64,000 bases of DNA from assembly GCF_042847215.1 (NCBI RefSeq), contig NZ_AP031500.1, positions 3,286,001 to 3,350,000 of the forward strand, read 5' to 3'. The stretch comes from Gilvimarinus japonicus. GTDB taxonomy: Bacteria > Pseudomonadota > Gammaproteobacteria > Pseudomonadales > Cellvibrionaceae. The notes under the pieces are model-generated. The model saw nothing but the letters and a program-made list of their open reading frames with translations, had not been told where the DNA came from and searched no databases. Positions 1 to 7,750 of this stretch are shown in pieces. Every line of letters starts with the position of its first letter. Positions within the stretch are counted from its first letter, which is position 1. Made by a program: the position numbers and the translations under genes.

Positions 1-2
1 CC

Positions 3-134
3 TATGCACAATCCGGACAGATCGACGTCGAGGCACTCATGCAGGACGCCGTGATCGACCAATCGCAATCGTTTAGCGATAACTCCGTACTACGAGGCCA
101 GCAGCCCCGTATCGACGAGCCTGTTAAAAACTAG
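3..134 (+). CDS. C-terminal end of an unidentified gene, probably the preceding ebo-operon member
   Basis: An open frame enters from the left edge and ends at a TAG at 132-134, giving 43 residues ending in DEPVKN. The fragment is hydrophilic and carries no motif I can recognise. It ends 11 bases before the eboD start on the same strand, so it is very likely part of the same operon. In other ebo operons the genes not seen here are eboA and eboB (a TatD-like hydrolase), so this could be either; the sequence alone does not decide. Confidence 0.5.
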   Translation, partial: YAQSGQIDVEALMQDAVIDQSQSFSDNSVLRGQQPRIDEPVKN

Positions 135-145
135 TTAAAAAGAGC

Positions 146-1297
146 GTGCCCGTGCGACAGATTGATCAAAGCTTTACCATGACCTACCAGTTCCCGGTCT
201 GCTTCGACCGGGATACCCTCGCGCCCGAAAACCCGTTGCTGCGGGATATTGTCGAGCGCGCTGGCGACGGGCCGCACCGAGTGCTGCCGGTCATTGATCA
301 AAATGTGCTGGAGGCACATCCCGATATCGTCGACCGCTTGCAGCTGTACGCCGACACCCACGGCGAAGCGCTGGAGCTGATCGAGCCGCCGCTGATTGTG
401 CGCGGCGGCGAGATCAGTAAGTCCGAGCCAACCGAGGTGGACGAGTTTTATCTGCGCACGCAAACACAAAATATCGATCGCCACAGTTTTGCGTTGGTAA
501 TCGGCGGCGGCGCGGTGGTCGATGCCATTGGCTATGCCGCCGCAACAGCCCATCGGGGCATTCGGCTGATCCGTATGCCCACCACCGTGCTGGCGCAAAA
601 CGACGCCGGTATCGGGGTAAAAAATGCCATTAATTATCGTGGCCGGAAAAATTATTTAGGCACTTTTGCTGCGCCTTTTGCGGTGATTAACGACTTTGAT
701 TTTTTAGCCACGCTGCCGGCGCGCGATAAAGTATCGGGCATTGCCGAGGCCATTAAAGTCGCACTCATTCGCGACGGCGAATTTTTTAGTTGGCTGCACG
801 ACAACCGCGAAGGCTTAGCCGCGTTTAATGCCGAGCCCACCGAGTACATGATTACCCGCTGCGCCGAGCTGCACTTAAACCATATTCGCACCAGTGGCGA
901 TCCGTTTGAGCAAGGCAGTGCCCGACCGCTGGACTTTGGTCACTGGTGCGCACACCGATTAGAGGAAATCTCGGCCAGTGAATTGCGTCACGGCGAGGCC
1001 GTCGCCATCGGCATCGCGCTCGATTCAATCTACTCGCACCTCAAAGGCATGATCAGTATCGACTCGCTCAACCGCATTCGTGCCACCCTTGAGGGCGTTG
1101 GTTTTACCCTGAGCCACGCCGCGCTTGAGTCGCTGGATATTAATAAGGCACTGCAGGATTTTCGCGAGCACTTAGGGGGCAAATTGTGCATTACCCTGCT
1201 CACCTGCGAAGGGGCCGCGCAAGAGGTTGATGAAATTGACCACGTGTTAATGGAGCGCTGCCGCCAGCACTTGCTGGAGGGCACATGGCCGAGCTGA
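146..1297 (+). CDS. eboD: EboD-type 3-dehydroquinate synthase-like protein
   Basis: 383 residues of the AroB/sugar phosphate cyclase superfamily. A glycine-rich NAD-binding segment lies at about 119-127 (IGGGAVVDA). The three zinc ligands of AroB are retained: Glu201 in GIAEAIK, His266 in LDFGHW and His282 in RHGEAV. The GTG at 146 is preferred because it keeps an N-terminal QSFTxxYxxPV segment I associate with EboD; an ATG at 179 is the alternative. The gene begins 11 bases after the upstream stop and overlaps eboE by 13 bases. Sitting with eboE, eboF and eboC it is the ebo paralogue rather than the shikimate enzyme. Ebo genes are required for export of the scytonemin precursor in cyanobacteria and occur in unrelated bacteria; the actual substrate is unknown. 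Chemistry by homology: cyclisation of a phosphorylated sugar. Confidence 0.88.
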   Translation: MPVRQIDQSFTMTYQFPVCFDRDTLAPENPLLRDIVERAGDGPHRVLPVIDQNVLEAHPDIVDRLQLYADTHGEALELIEPPLIVRGGEISKSEPTEVDEFYLRTQTQNIDRHSFALVIGGGAVVDAIGYAAATAHRGIRLIRMPTTVLAQNDAGIGVKNAINYRGRKNYLGTFAAPFAVINDFDFLATLPARDKVSGIAEAIKVALIRDGEFFSWLHDNREGLAAFNAEPTEYMITRCAELHLNHIRTSGDPFEQGSARPLDFGHWCAHRLEEISASELRHGEAVAIGIALDSIYSHLKGMISIDSLNRIRATLEGVGFTLSHAALESLDINKALQDFREHLGGKLCITLLTCEGAAQEVDEIDHVLMERCRQHLLEGTWPS

Positions 1298-2394
1298 CCT
1301 ATTGCAGCAACATTCACCCGGGCGAGCACTGGGCCGATGTAATGCACAACCTGGACAGTCACGCTCTGGAGGTAAAAGCGCAGCTTAATTCCAGCGCCCC
1401 CTTCCCTCTCGGGCTGCGCATTGCCCAGCAAGCCGCGCTTGAGGCCGACGCGCAAGCGATCGCCGAGTTTCGCGCTTGGTGCGAACAACACAACTGCTAC
1501 TTATTAACCATCAACGGTTTTCCCTACGGCACGTTTCACAACCGCCGCGTAAAAGAAAACGTTTACCTACCCGACTGGCGCACCAGCGACCGTGTCGACT
1601 ACAGCAAACGACTGGGAGATTTGGCGGTAAAGCTTGAGCCACGCGCTAAACGTATTTCTATTTCCACCGTCCCCATTGCCTTTAAACCCGCGTTTGATGA
1701 GACAGCCGAACACGAGTGGGAGATCGCCTGCGCCAATGTGCGCGAGGTAGCCGAACACTACTACCAGCTCTACCAACAAACCGGAGTTTTCTTGGTGCTC
1801 TCGCTTGAGCCCGAGCCCATGTGCGTACTCGAAACCACCGACGAAGCCATTGGCTTTTTTAAACGCTTGCGCTTACCCGAGCGCCTGCGTCAGCACGTCG
1901 GCCTGTGCTTTGACTGCTGCCACCAAGCGGTAGAGTTTGAAGATGCTCAGGAGTGTTTACAGCGCCTTATCGACGAAGAGATCCCCATTGGCAAGGTGCA
2001 GGTATCCAGCGCCCTAAAAGCCACTGGCGACGAGATCACAAAACTACTCAACTTTGACGAGCCGGTGTACTTACACCAAGCGGTCGCGCACTGCCCACAA
2101 AGCGGACGGCTACACCGCTTTACCGACTTATCCGACTTTAAAAATGCGCTGCAACAAGGGCAGCGTTTTGATGAGTGCCGGGTACATTTTCACATTCCTA
2201 TTTTTCTTGAGCACCTCGGCGAGTGCGGCACCACCCAAGACTTTTTGCGAACCCTGCTGCCGTTACTGGATAAAGACACGCCACTCGAAGTTGAAACTTA
2301 TAGCTTTGCCGCCATCCCCGAGCACCTGCGTACCGACACGGTCAGTGCTAGCATTGCGCGAGAACTCCTTTGGGTTAAAGCGCTGCTACACTGA
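1285..2394 (+). CDS. eboE: EboE metabolite traffic protein, xylose isomerase-like TIM barrel
   Basis: 369 residues predicted to fold as a sugar-phosphate isomerase/epimerase (AP endonuclease 2-like) TIM barrel. Candidate metal-binding acids and histidines sit at barrel strand ends, for example LSLEPEP (near 170-176), CFDCCH (near 210) and VHFHIP (near 305). The ATG lies inside the end of eboD (13-base overlap), indicating translational coupling. No signal peptide is visible, so it is cytoplasmic. EboE proteins have no established reaction; by fold it probably isomerises or epimerises a sugar-like intermediate together with EboD and EboF. Assignment rests on fold-like features plus the characteristic neighbours. 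Confidence 0.82.
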   Translation: MAELTYCSNIHPGEHWADVMHNLDSHALEVKAQLNSSAPFPLGLRIAQQAALEADAQAIAEFRAWCEQHNCYLLTINGFPYGTFHNRRVKENVYLPDWRTSDRVDYSKRLGDLAVKLEPRAKRISISTVPIAFKPAFDETAEHEWEIACANVREVAEHYYQLYQQTGVFLVLSLEPEPMCVLETTDEAIGFFKRLRLPERLRQHVGLCFDCCHQAVEFEDAQECLQRLIDEEIPIGKVQVSSALKATGDEITKLLNFDEPVYLHQAVAHCPQSGRLHRFTDLSDFKNALQQGQRFDECRVHFHIPIFLEHLGECGTTQDFLRTLLPLLDKDTPLEVETYSFAAIPEHLRTDTVSASIARELLWVKALLH

Positions 2395-2448
2395 ATCCAG
2401 CTGTCTAAATAGTCGCCGCAACATTTACTGCCAACACGAGGCCCCAAA

Positions 2449-3858
2449 ATGCAAAGAACCGTCGTTCTCAACGTGGTCGGCCTGACCCGCGCACTCTTGG
2501 GTGAGCACACCCCCAACATCAACAAACTCGCTGGCCGCAGCACCACCATTAAGCCGGTTACACCCGCGGTTACCTGCTCGGCACAGGCGACTTACTTAAC
2601 CGGCAAGCTGCCCAGCGAACACGGTATCGTCGCTAACGGCTGGTACTTTCGCGATCAAAATGAAGTCTGGCTGTGGCGCCAAAGTAACAAACTAATTCAA
2701 GCCCCCAAGATTTGGGATATGGCGCGCGTGCGCGATAAAGACTTTACCTGCAGCAATACTTTTTGGTGGTACGCCATGGCCACCGATGCCGACTACACCT
2801 TGACGCCGCGGCCACTGTACTGCGCCGATGGCCGCAAGCTACCCGACTGTTACACCTATCCGTTGCAGCTGCGCGAAACCCTCAGCAAAAAATTTGGCAA
2901 CTTCCCGCTGTTTAATTTTTGGGGGCCGGCCACTAGCATTAAATCCACCCGCTGGATTGCCGATGCCGCTATGCACATAGAGGCCGAGCACGAGCCCACC
3001 TTGCAATTGGTTTACTTGCCACACTTGGATTACTGCCTACAAAAAGTCGGGCCCGATGGCGACATCGCCAAAGACCTACAAGAAATTGACGATTTAGTGG
3101 GCGAGTTACTGGATTACTTTAGCGAGCGCAATTGCCAAGTAATACTGTTATCCGAATATGGCATTGTGCCCGTCTCGCGGCCCGTGCACCCCAACCGCAT
3201 CTTACGCGAGGCCGGCAAGCTATCGCTTAAGGTAGATTTGGGCCGTGAGTATTTAGACTTTGACACGTGCCGCGCCTTTGCCATGAGCGATCATCAAATT
3301 GCTCATGTGTATGTGCAAGCCAAAGCGGATATCGCCGAGCTTAAAGCATTGTTCGTCAACACTGAGGGCGTGGCAAAAGTGTTAGAAGGGGCCGAGCGCG
3401 CCGAATACGGGCTCGATCACGAACGCGCTGGCGAGTTGGTATTGCTGGCCGAGCCGGACAGTTGGTTTACCTATTACTACTGGAACGACGAAGCCCAGGC
3501 GCCCGACTTTGCCCACCAAGTGGAGATTCATCGCAAGCCGGGCTTTGACCCCTGCGAGCTGTTTCTTGACCCGCGTTTGAAATTCCCCAAACTTAAAGTG
3601 GCCCGCCGCTTGGCACAAAAGAAAATGGGGATGCGCTATGTGCTGGATGTGATTTCAACCGACCCAACCCAGGTAAAAGGCTCGCATGGTATCTACGATG
3701 GCAGCGATTACTCCACCCCGGTATTGATGAGCACCGCGCCCGATTTATTACCCGATCATCAAGTACACGCCACCGATGTCTGCGATTTAATTTTGCAGCA
3801 TATTTTTAATGAACAAACTCACTCTACGACGGAGCAAGACCATGCCACTGACGCTTAA
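2449..3858 (+). CDS. eboF: EboF alkaline phosphatase/nucleotide pyrophosphatase family protein
   Basis: 469 residues of the type I phosphodiesterase/nucleotide pyrophosphatase branch of the alkaline phosphatase superfamily. The N-terminal part has the PNINKLAGR segment and the VTCSAQATYLTG segment (about 41-52), whose threonine region is where the nucleophile of this family lies; metal-binding candidates follow in HLDY and in GSHGIYDG near residue 405. A GAGG ribosome site precedes the ATG by nine bases. No signal peptide is apparent. It starts 54 bases after eboE and overlaps the eboC start by 17 bases. In ebo clusters it is thought to hydrolyse a phosphoester or pyrophosphate of the transported precursor, but the substrate is not known. 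Confidence 0.85.
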   Translation: MQRTVVLNVVGLTRALLGEHTPNINKLAGRSTTIKPVTPAVTCSAQATYLTGKLPSEHGIVANGWYFRDQNEVWLWRQSNKLIQAPKIWDMARVRDKDFTCSNTFWWYAMATDADYTLTPRPLYCADGRKLPDCYTYPLQLRETLSKKFGNFPLFNFWGPATSIKSTRWIADAAMHIEAEHEPTLQLVYLPHLDYCLQKVGPDGDIAKDLQEIDDLVGELLDYFSERNCQVILLSEYGIVPVSRPVHPNRILREAGKLSLKVDLGREYLDFDTCRAFAMSDHQIAHVYVQAKADIAELKALFVNTEGVAKVLEGAERAEYGLDHERAGELVLLAEPDSWFTYYYWNDEAQAPDFAHQVEIHRKPGFDPCELFLDPRLKFPKLKVARRLAQKKMGMRYVLDVISTDPTQVKGSHGIYDGSDYSTPVLMSTAPDLLPDHQVHATDVCDLILQHIFNEQTHSTTEQDHATDA

Positions 3859-4564
3859 CACCGCCCTAAAACTCGGCCGCGTCAGTAACCTACCCACCGT
3901 ATGGATGAATGCTATTGCCAGTATCGCGCTAACCAGTGCGGCTTTGGGGACAGGTTTTCCCATCCTCGCTTGTGGTTTGGTTTTACTGGCATTGTCGTGC
4001 TTTTACGCAGGCGGCATGAGCCTTAACGATTACTGCGACCGCCATTGGGACGCCGAACGTCAGCCTTACCGTCCTATTCCCGCAGGCAGTATCAAAGCTG
4101 GCAGCGTACTTACGTTGTCTTTGGCTCTGTTTAGCGCAGGCTTTATTCTGCTGTGGTTTACCCCCAACGCTCGCGGCATTCTGGCGGCGGGCGGATTACT
4201 CGCGCTTATTGTCGCCTACGATGCATGGCATAAACGCCACTGGAGCACTGTGGCACTCATGGCCAGTACGCGCCTTGGGGTTTATTTGGTGGCCGCGTTC
4301 GCCATTGCCGGCTCTGCCACTCAAGCGGTGGTCCTGTTGGGGCTTATTCAATGCGGTTACACCCTGCTAGTGACGGTGGTGGCACGAGCCGAAAACAAGC
4401 GTCCCCAGGGCTACGGGTTTCCTGTTATTCCATGGATGATTGCCGGTATGGGTCTAGTGGACGGTATCGCATTAGCGTTACTGCTTTCCCCTGTGTGGCT
4501 ACTTGCCGGTATCGCTACGGTGGTATTAACCCGCTGGGGGCAACGCTATGTGCGAGGTGACTAG
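3842..4564 (+). CDS. eboC: EboC-like UbiA family prenyltransferase
   Basis: 240 residues, strongly hydrophobic with about seven to eight membrane segments. The first Mg-diphosphate motif of UbiA enzymes is complete: Asn62, Asp63, Asp66 and Asp70 in NDYCDRHWD. The second aspartate region appears as DAWHKRH near 135. I chose the ATG at 3842 because GGAGC precedes it by seven bases; an upstream in-frame ATG at 3809 lies deep inside eboF and has no ribosome site. The gene closes the visible ebo operon. In ebo clusters this protein is taken to attach a prenyl group to the cargo before it crosses the inner membrane, which is inference. Confidence 0.85.
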   Translation: MPLTLNTALKLGRVSNLPTVWMNAIASIALTSAALGTGFPILACGLVLLALSCFYAGGMSLNDYCDRHWDAERQPYRPIPAGSIKAGSVLTLSLALFSAGFILLWFTPNARGILAAGGLLALIVAYDAWHKRHWSTVALMASTRLGVYLVAAFAIAGSATQAVVLLGLIQCGYTLLVTVVARAENKRPQGYGFPVIPWMIAGMGLVDGIALALLLSPVWLLAGIATVVLTRWGQRYVRGD

Positions 4565-5310
4565 CCCACTCAGTGCCACGCTACATCGCACCATAATAGT
4601 CAAACAAAGGGAATGCGTGTGAGCTAACCTCCGCACCCAAACCATCAGTTCTGGTGCCTTCTGCTGCTTACTTGGGCTGCCGAGCGCACCGGGGCAAATC
4701 GCCACAGCCTTGGCGCGCGCAACCATTAACAGAACCTTTAAGCAAAGATTCACCAGAGCTTCAGCCCCCACTTCGCCCTTGCGGCTTTTATAAAATCGTT
4801 TATATCGCATACCGGTCCAACCTCAAACAGCCTTTTCAGTACCGACGCCCTCCTATCGTCACATGGCGCGATTTGCCCTCTGTCTAAAACACGTTACACC
4901 GCCAGCGCACCTAACGTGATTGCTTTAAGGTCCGCGGGCTCCATCCAATAAATAATAATTATATGGAATAAAAGATTTAAAAACCGGGAATCCATGTAAT
5001 TAAAATAAGTGTTTTCATGCCAAACATGATTATTTTTCGATCTAACCGGCTTATTTTTATCACAGTTTTTAACAAGGTCACACTTTAACCGACCACTTAT
5101 TGACCGAGGTATAGGGTCTTACGGCAGAATGTGACAACGTTGTCTAACAGGGATGCACAACTCCGGGTAAATCTACGGAGACAGCGCTGAGGTAAAAAGT
5201 GTCACTACTGCAGGACGAGCAGCGGCACTGCCAGCGGTTGTGTATCGAGCCCTTATGTTGGGAGCGATCAATTGCGACCGCCCATACAACAACATAACAG
5301 GGATAACCCC
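4565..5310. other. Intergenic region between the ebo operon and the chitinase
   Basis: 746 bases without a convincing gene; short open frames here have no ribosome sites and no family features. The right third (about 4930-5100) is A+T-rich. The one clear element is the GACAACGTTGTC palindrome at 5133-5144 (listed separately). A TTGACC at 5100-5105 could be a -35 box but no well-spaced -10 follows. No obvious terminator for the ebo operon was found. Confidence 0.6.
5132..5145. promoter_or_regulatory. Candidate NagR-like (LacI family) operator upstream of chitinase
   Basis: TGACAACGTTGTCT contains a perfect 12-base palindrome, GACAACGTTGTC. From memory it matches the NagR operator consensus AATGACARCGYTGTCATT described for N-acetylglucosamine regulons of Shewanella and Xanthomonas, with AAT-like flank on the left side. 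It lies about 170 bases before the chitinase ATG. Control by NagR would make the chitinase inducible by GlcNAc; the regulator itself is not in this window. Confidence 0.55.
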
Positions 5311-7683
5311 ATGAAAATATTGCACTCCATTGGCTTGTGCTCTGTGGCCGCTATCGCGGCACAAAGCGCCCAAGCCTACACCTGCACTAATCTCGATAGC
5401 TGGAACGCGCAAACCGCCTACACCGGCAGCTCACAAGTACAGCACAGTGGCGAGGCCTACCAAGCTAACTGGTGGACTCAAGGAGACGATCCGAGCAGCA
5501 ACTCTGGCCAGTACCAACAGTGGTCCAGCCTCGGCACCTGTGATGGCTCTAATCCGGACGCCAATCAAGCGCCGCTCGCCCGCGTTAATGGCCCCTACAG
5601 CGGTATGCCTGGCGGCACAATTGCGTTCGATAGCGCCGGCTCGAGCGACGCCGACGGTAACATCGCCAGCTACGCATGGGACTTTGGTGATGGCGGCAGC
5701 AGCACGCAAGCCTCACCATCACACAGCTACGCCTCGGCCGGTAACTACAGCGTCTCGCTCACCGTCACCGACAACGAGGGCGCCAGCGCCAGCGCCAGTA
5801 CCAGTGCCACTATCAGCGCCGACCCGGGCGATCCAAACGACTGTAATGCTGCTGTCTATATGGCCGGCACCCAATACGCCGCCGGTGACATTGTGCAAAA
5901 CGCCGGACAAGCGTATCGCTGTGACATCGCCGGCTGGTGCTCGTCATCCGCAAGTTGGGCCTACGAGCCTGGCAATGGCGCTCACTGGCAAGACGCCTGG
6001 AGCCAAACAGACTCCTGTGGCGACCCAAACACCAATGTAGCGCCCACCGCGCAAGCCAATGGCCCCTACTCGGGCAGCGCCGGCGGCAGCATTACCTTTA
6101 GCAGTAATGGTAGCAGCGACAGTGACGGCAGCATCAGCGCCTACCGTTGGGACTTTGGCGACAGCACCACCAGCACCGCCGCCAACCCATCTCACAGCTA
6201 TAGCGACGCGGGCACTTATCAAGTCACCCTAACGGTTACCGACAATGCCGGTGCCACCGATGCCGACAGCGCCAACGTAACCGTGGTGGCCGCCGACCAA
6301 AACCAACCGCCCGTGGCGCAAATTAACGGCCCGTTTAACACCGACGCTAACACCAGTATTAGCCTGTCTAGTGCCGGCAGCGCGGACCCGGATGGCAACG
6401 TTGTCGGCTACAGCTGGAACTTTGGCGATGGCAACAGCAGCACGGCCGCCAACCCCAGCCACAGCTACAACAGCGATGGCCAGTACACTATTACGCTAAC
6501 CATTACCGATGACGAAGGCGCCACCGACAGCGTTACCACCACCGCTACGGTAGGCACGGTTGACGTCACTCATGGCGATAAAGTTATTGGCTATTTCACC
6601 AACTGGGGTGTTTACGATCGCGACTATCACGTCAAAGATATTCACACCAGCGGCTCAGCCGAAAAGCTAACGCACATTGTGTACGCCTTTGGTAATGTGC
6701 AAAACGGCAAATGTGTGGTGGGCGATTCGTACGCCGATTACGACAAAGCTTATAGCGCGGCCGAGAGTGTCGACGGCGTTGGCGATACCTGGGATGCTGG
6801 CGCACTGCGTGGCAACTTTGGTCAGTTACGTCGTTTAAAAGCCATGTACCCACAAATTAAAGTGGTGTGGTCATTTGGTGGCTGGACTTGGTCTGGTGGT
6901 TTTGAGCAAGCCGCCGCTAACGCTCAGCAGTTTGCCCAATCGTGTCACGACTTAGTCGAAGATCCACGCTGGGCGGATGTATTCGACGGGATCGACATCG
7001 ACTGGGAATACCCTAACGAATGCGGCCTAACCTGTGACAACAGCGGCTTTGACGGCTACAAAAACCTGATGCGCGCTCTGCGGCAAGAGTTTGGTCAAGA
7101 CGCTCTTGTAACGTCCGCTATCGGTGCAGGCGAGGCTAAGATCAACGCCGCTGACTATGGCGGTGCAGCGCAGTACCTCGACTTTTATATGATCATGACC
7201 TACGACTTCTTTGGCGCTTGGAATAAGCAAGGTCCTACCGCGCCCCACTCACCTTTGTATACTTACGATGGCATTCCGCAGGAAGGTTTTACCACCAACC
7301 ACGGTATTGAAGTGTTGAAGAGCAAAGGCGTTCCCGCCGAGAAGATCATGCTGGGTATCGGCTTTTACGGTCGCGGTTGGACCGGCGTCAGCCAAGCCGC
7401 CCCCGGCGGCACCGCAACCGGCGCAGCCAGCGGCACCTACGAAGCGGGCATTGAGGACTACAAAGTCCTTAAAAACACCTGCCCAGTGACCGGAACCTTT
7501 GCCGGTACAGCTTACGCCAAGTGCGGCAATAACTGGTGGAGCTACGACACCCCTGCCACCATTAACGGCAAGATGCAGTACGTTAAGCAGCAAGGCTTGG
7601 GCGGCGCGTTCTTTTGGGAGCTAAACGGCGACACAAGCAATGGTGAATTAATTAACGCCATTGATAGCGGCCTTAGCAACTAA
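5311..7683 (+). CDS. Secreted GH18 chitinase with CBM5/12 and PKD domains
   Basis: 790 residues. Signal peptide 1-22 (cleavage after AQA), then chitin-binding CBM5/12 module at about 23-77, PKD at about 86-170, a second CBM5/12 at about 178-236, PKD at about 246-327, PKD at about 335-415, and a GH18 catalytic domain from about 422 to the end. The GH18 signature is DGIDIDWEYP with catalytic Glu566 and the preceding aspartates 559, 562 and 564. The chitin-strand motif SFGGWTWSGG is at 521-530. Start chosen at ATG 5311 because the signal peptide begins there and AGGGAT precedes it; a TTG 39 bases upstream would add a hydrophilic leader. It hydrolyses beta-1,4-GlcNAc chains outside the cell. Serine/threonine/asparagine-rich PKD units link the binding and catalytic parts. 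Transcribed alone, convergent with the xylanase. Confidence 0.96.
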   Translation: MKILHSIGLCSVAAIAAQSAQAYTCTNLDSWNAQTAYTGSSQVQHSGEAYQANWWTQGDDPSSNSGQYQQWSSLGTCDGSNPDANQAPLARVNGPYSGMPGGTIAFDSAGSSDADGNIASYAWDFGDGGSSTQASPSHSYASAGNYSVSLTVTDNEGASASASTSATISADPGDPNDCNAAVYMAGTQYAAGDIVQNAGQAYRCDIAGWCSSSASWAYEPGNGAHWQDAWSQTDSCGDPNTNVAPTAQANGPYSGSAGGSITFSSNGSSDSDGSISAYRWDFGDSTTSTAANPSHSYSDAGTYQVTLTVTDNAGATDADSANVTVVAADQNQPPVAQINGPFNTDANTSISLSSAGSADPDGNVVGYSWNFGDGNSSTAANPSHSYNSDGQYTITLTITDDEGATDSVTTTATVGTVDVTHGDKVIGYFTNWGVYDRDYHVKDIHTSGSAEKLTHIVYAFGNVQNGKCVVGDSYADYDKAYSAAESVDGVGDTWDAGALRGNFGQLRRLKAMYPQIKVVWSFGGWTWSGGFEQAAANAQQFAQSCHDLVEDPRWADVFDGIDIDWEYPNECGLTCDNSGFDGYKNLMRALRQEFGQDALVTSAIGAGEAKINAADYGGAAQYLDFYMIMTYDFFGAWNKQGPTAPHSPLYTYDGIPQEGFTTNHGIEVLKSKGVPAEKIMLGIGFYGRGWTGVSQAAPGGTATGAASGTYEAGIEDYKVLKNTCPVTGTFAGTAYAKCGNNWWSYDTPATINGKMQYVKQQGLGGAFFWELNGDTSNGELINAIDSGLSN

Positions 7684-7704
7684 ACGCCACATGGCTAGCA
7701 ACAT

Positions 7705-7738
7705 AAAAAACGGCGGCCTAGGCCGCCGTTTTTTTTAC
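7705..7738. terminator. Bidirectional Rho-independent terminator
   Basis: The 18-base palindrome CGGCGGCCTAGGCCGCCG at 7711-7728 is flanked by an A run on the left and an eight-T run on the right, so it can end transcription from both the chitinase (plus) and the xylanase (minus), which converge here. Confidence 0.92.
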
Positions 7739-7750
7739 TAAATATTAAAC

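Noticed and set aside
146..1297. Calling this gene shikimate-pathway aroB
   Set aside because: The neighbours are eboE, eboF and eboC rather than aroK, and the N-terminus resembles EboD.
4654..4887. Short open frame downstream of eboC
   Set aside because: No ribosome site, low-complexity translation, no family features.
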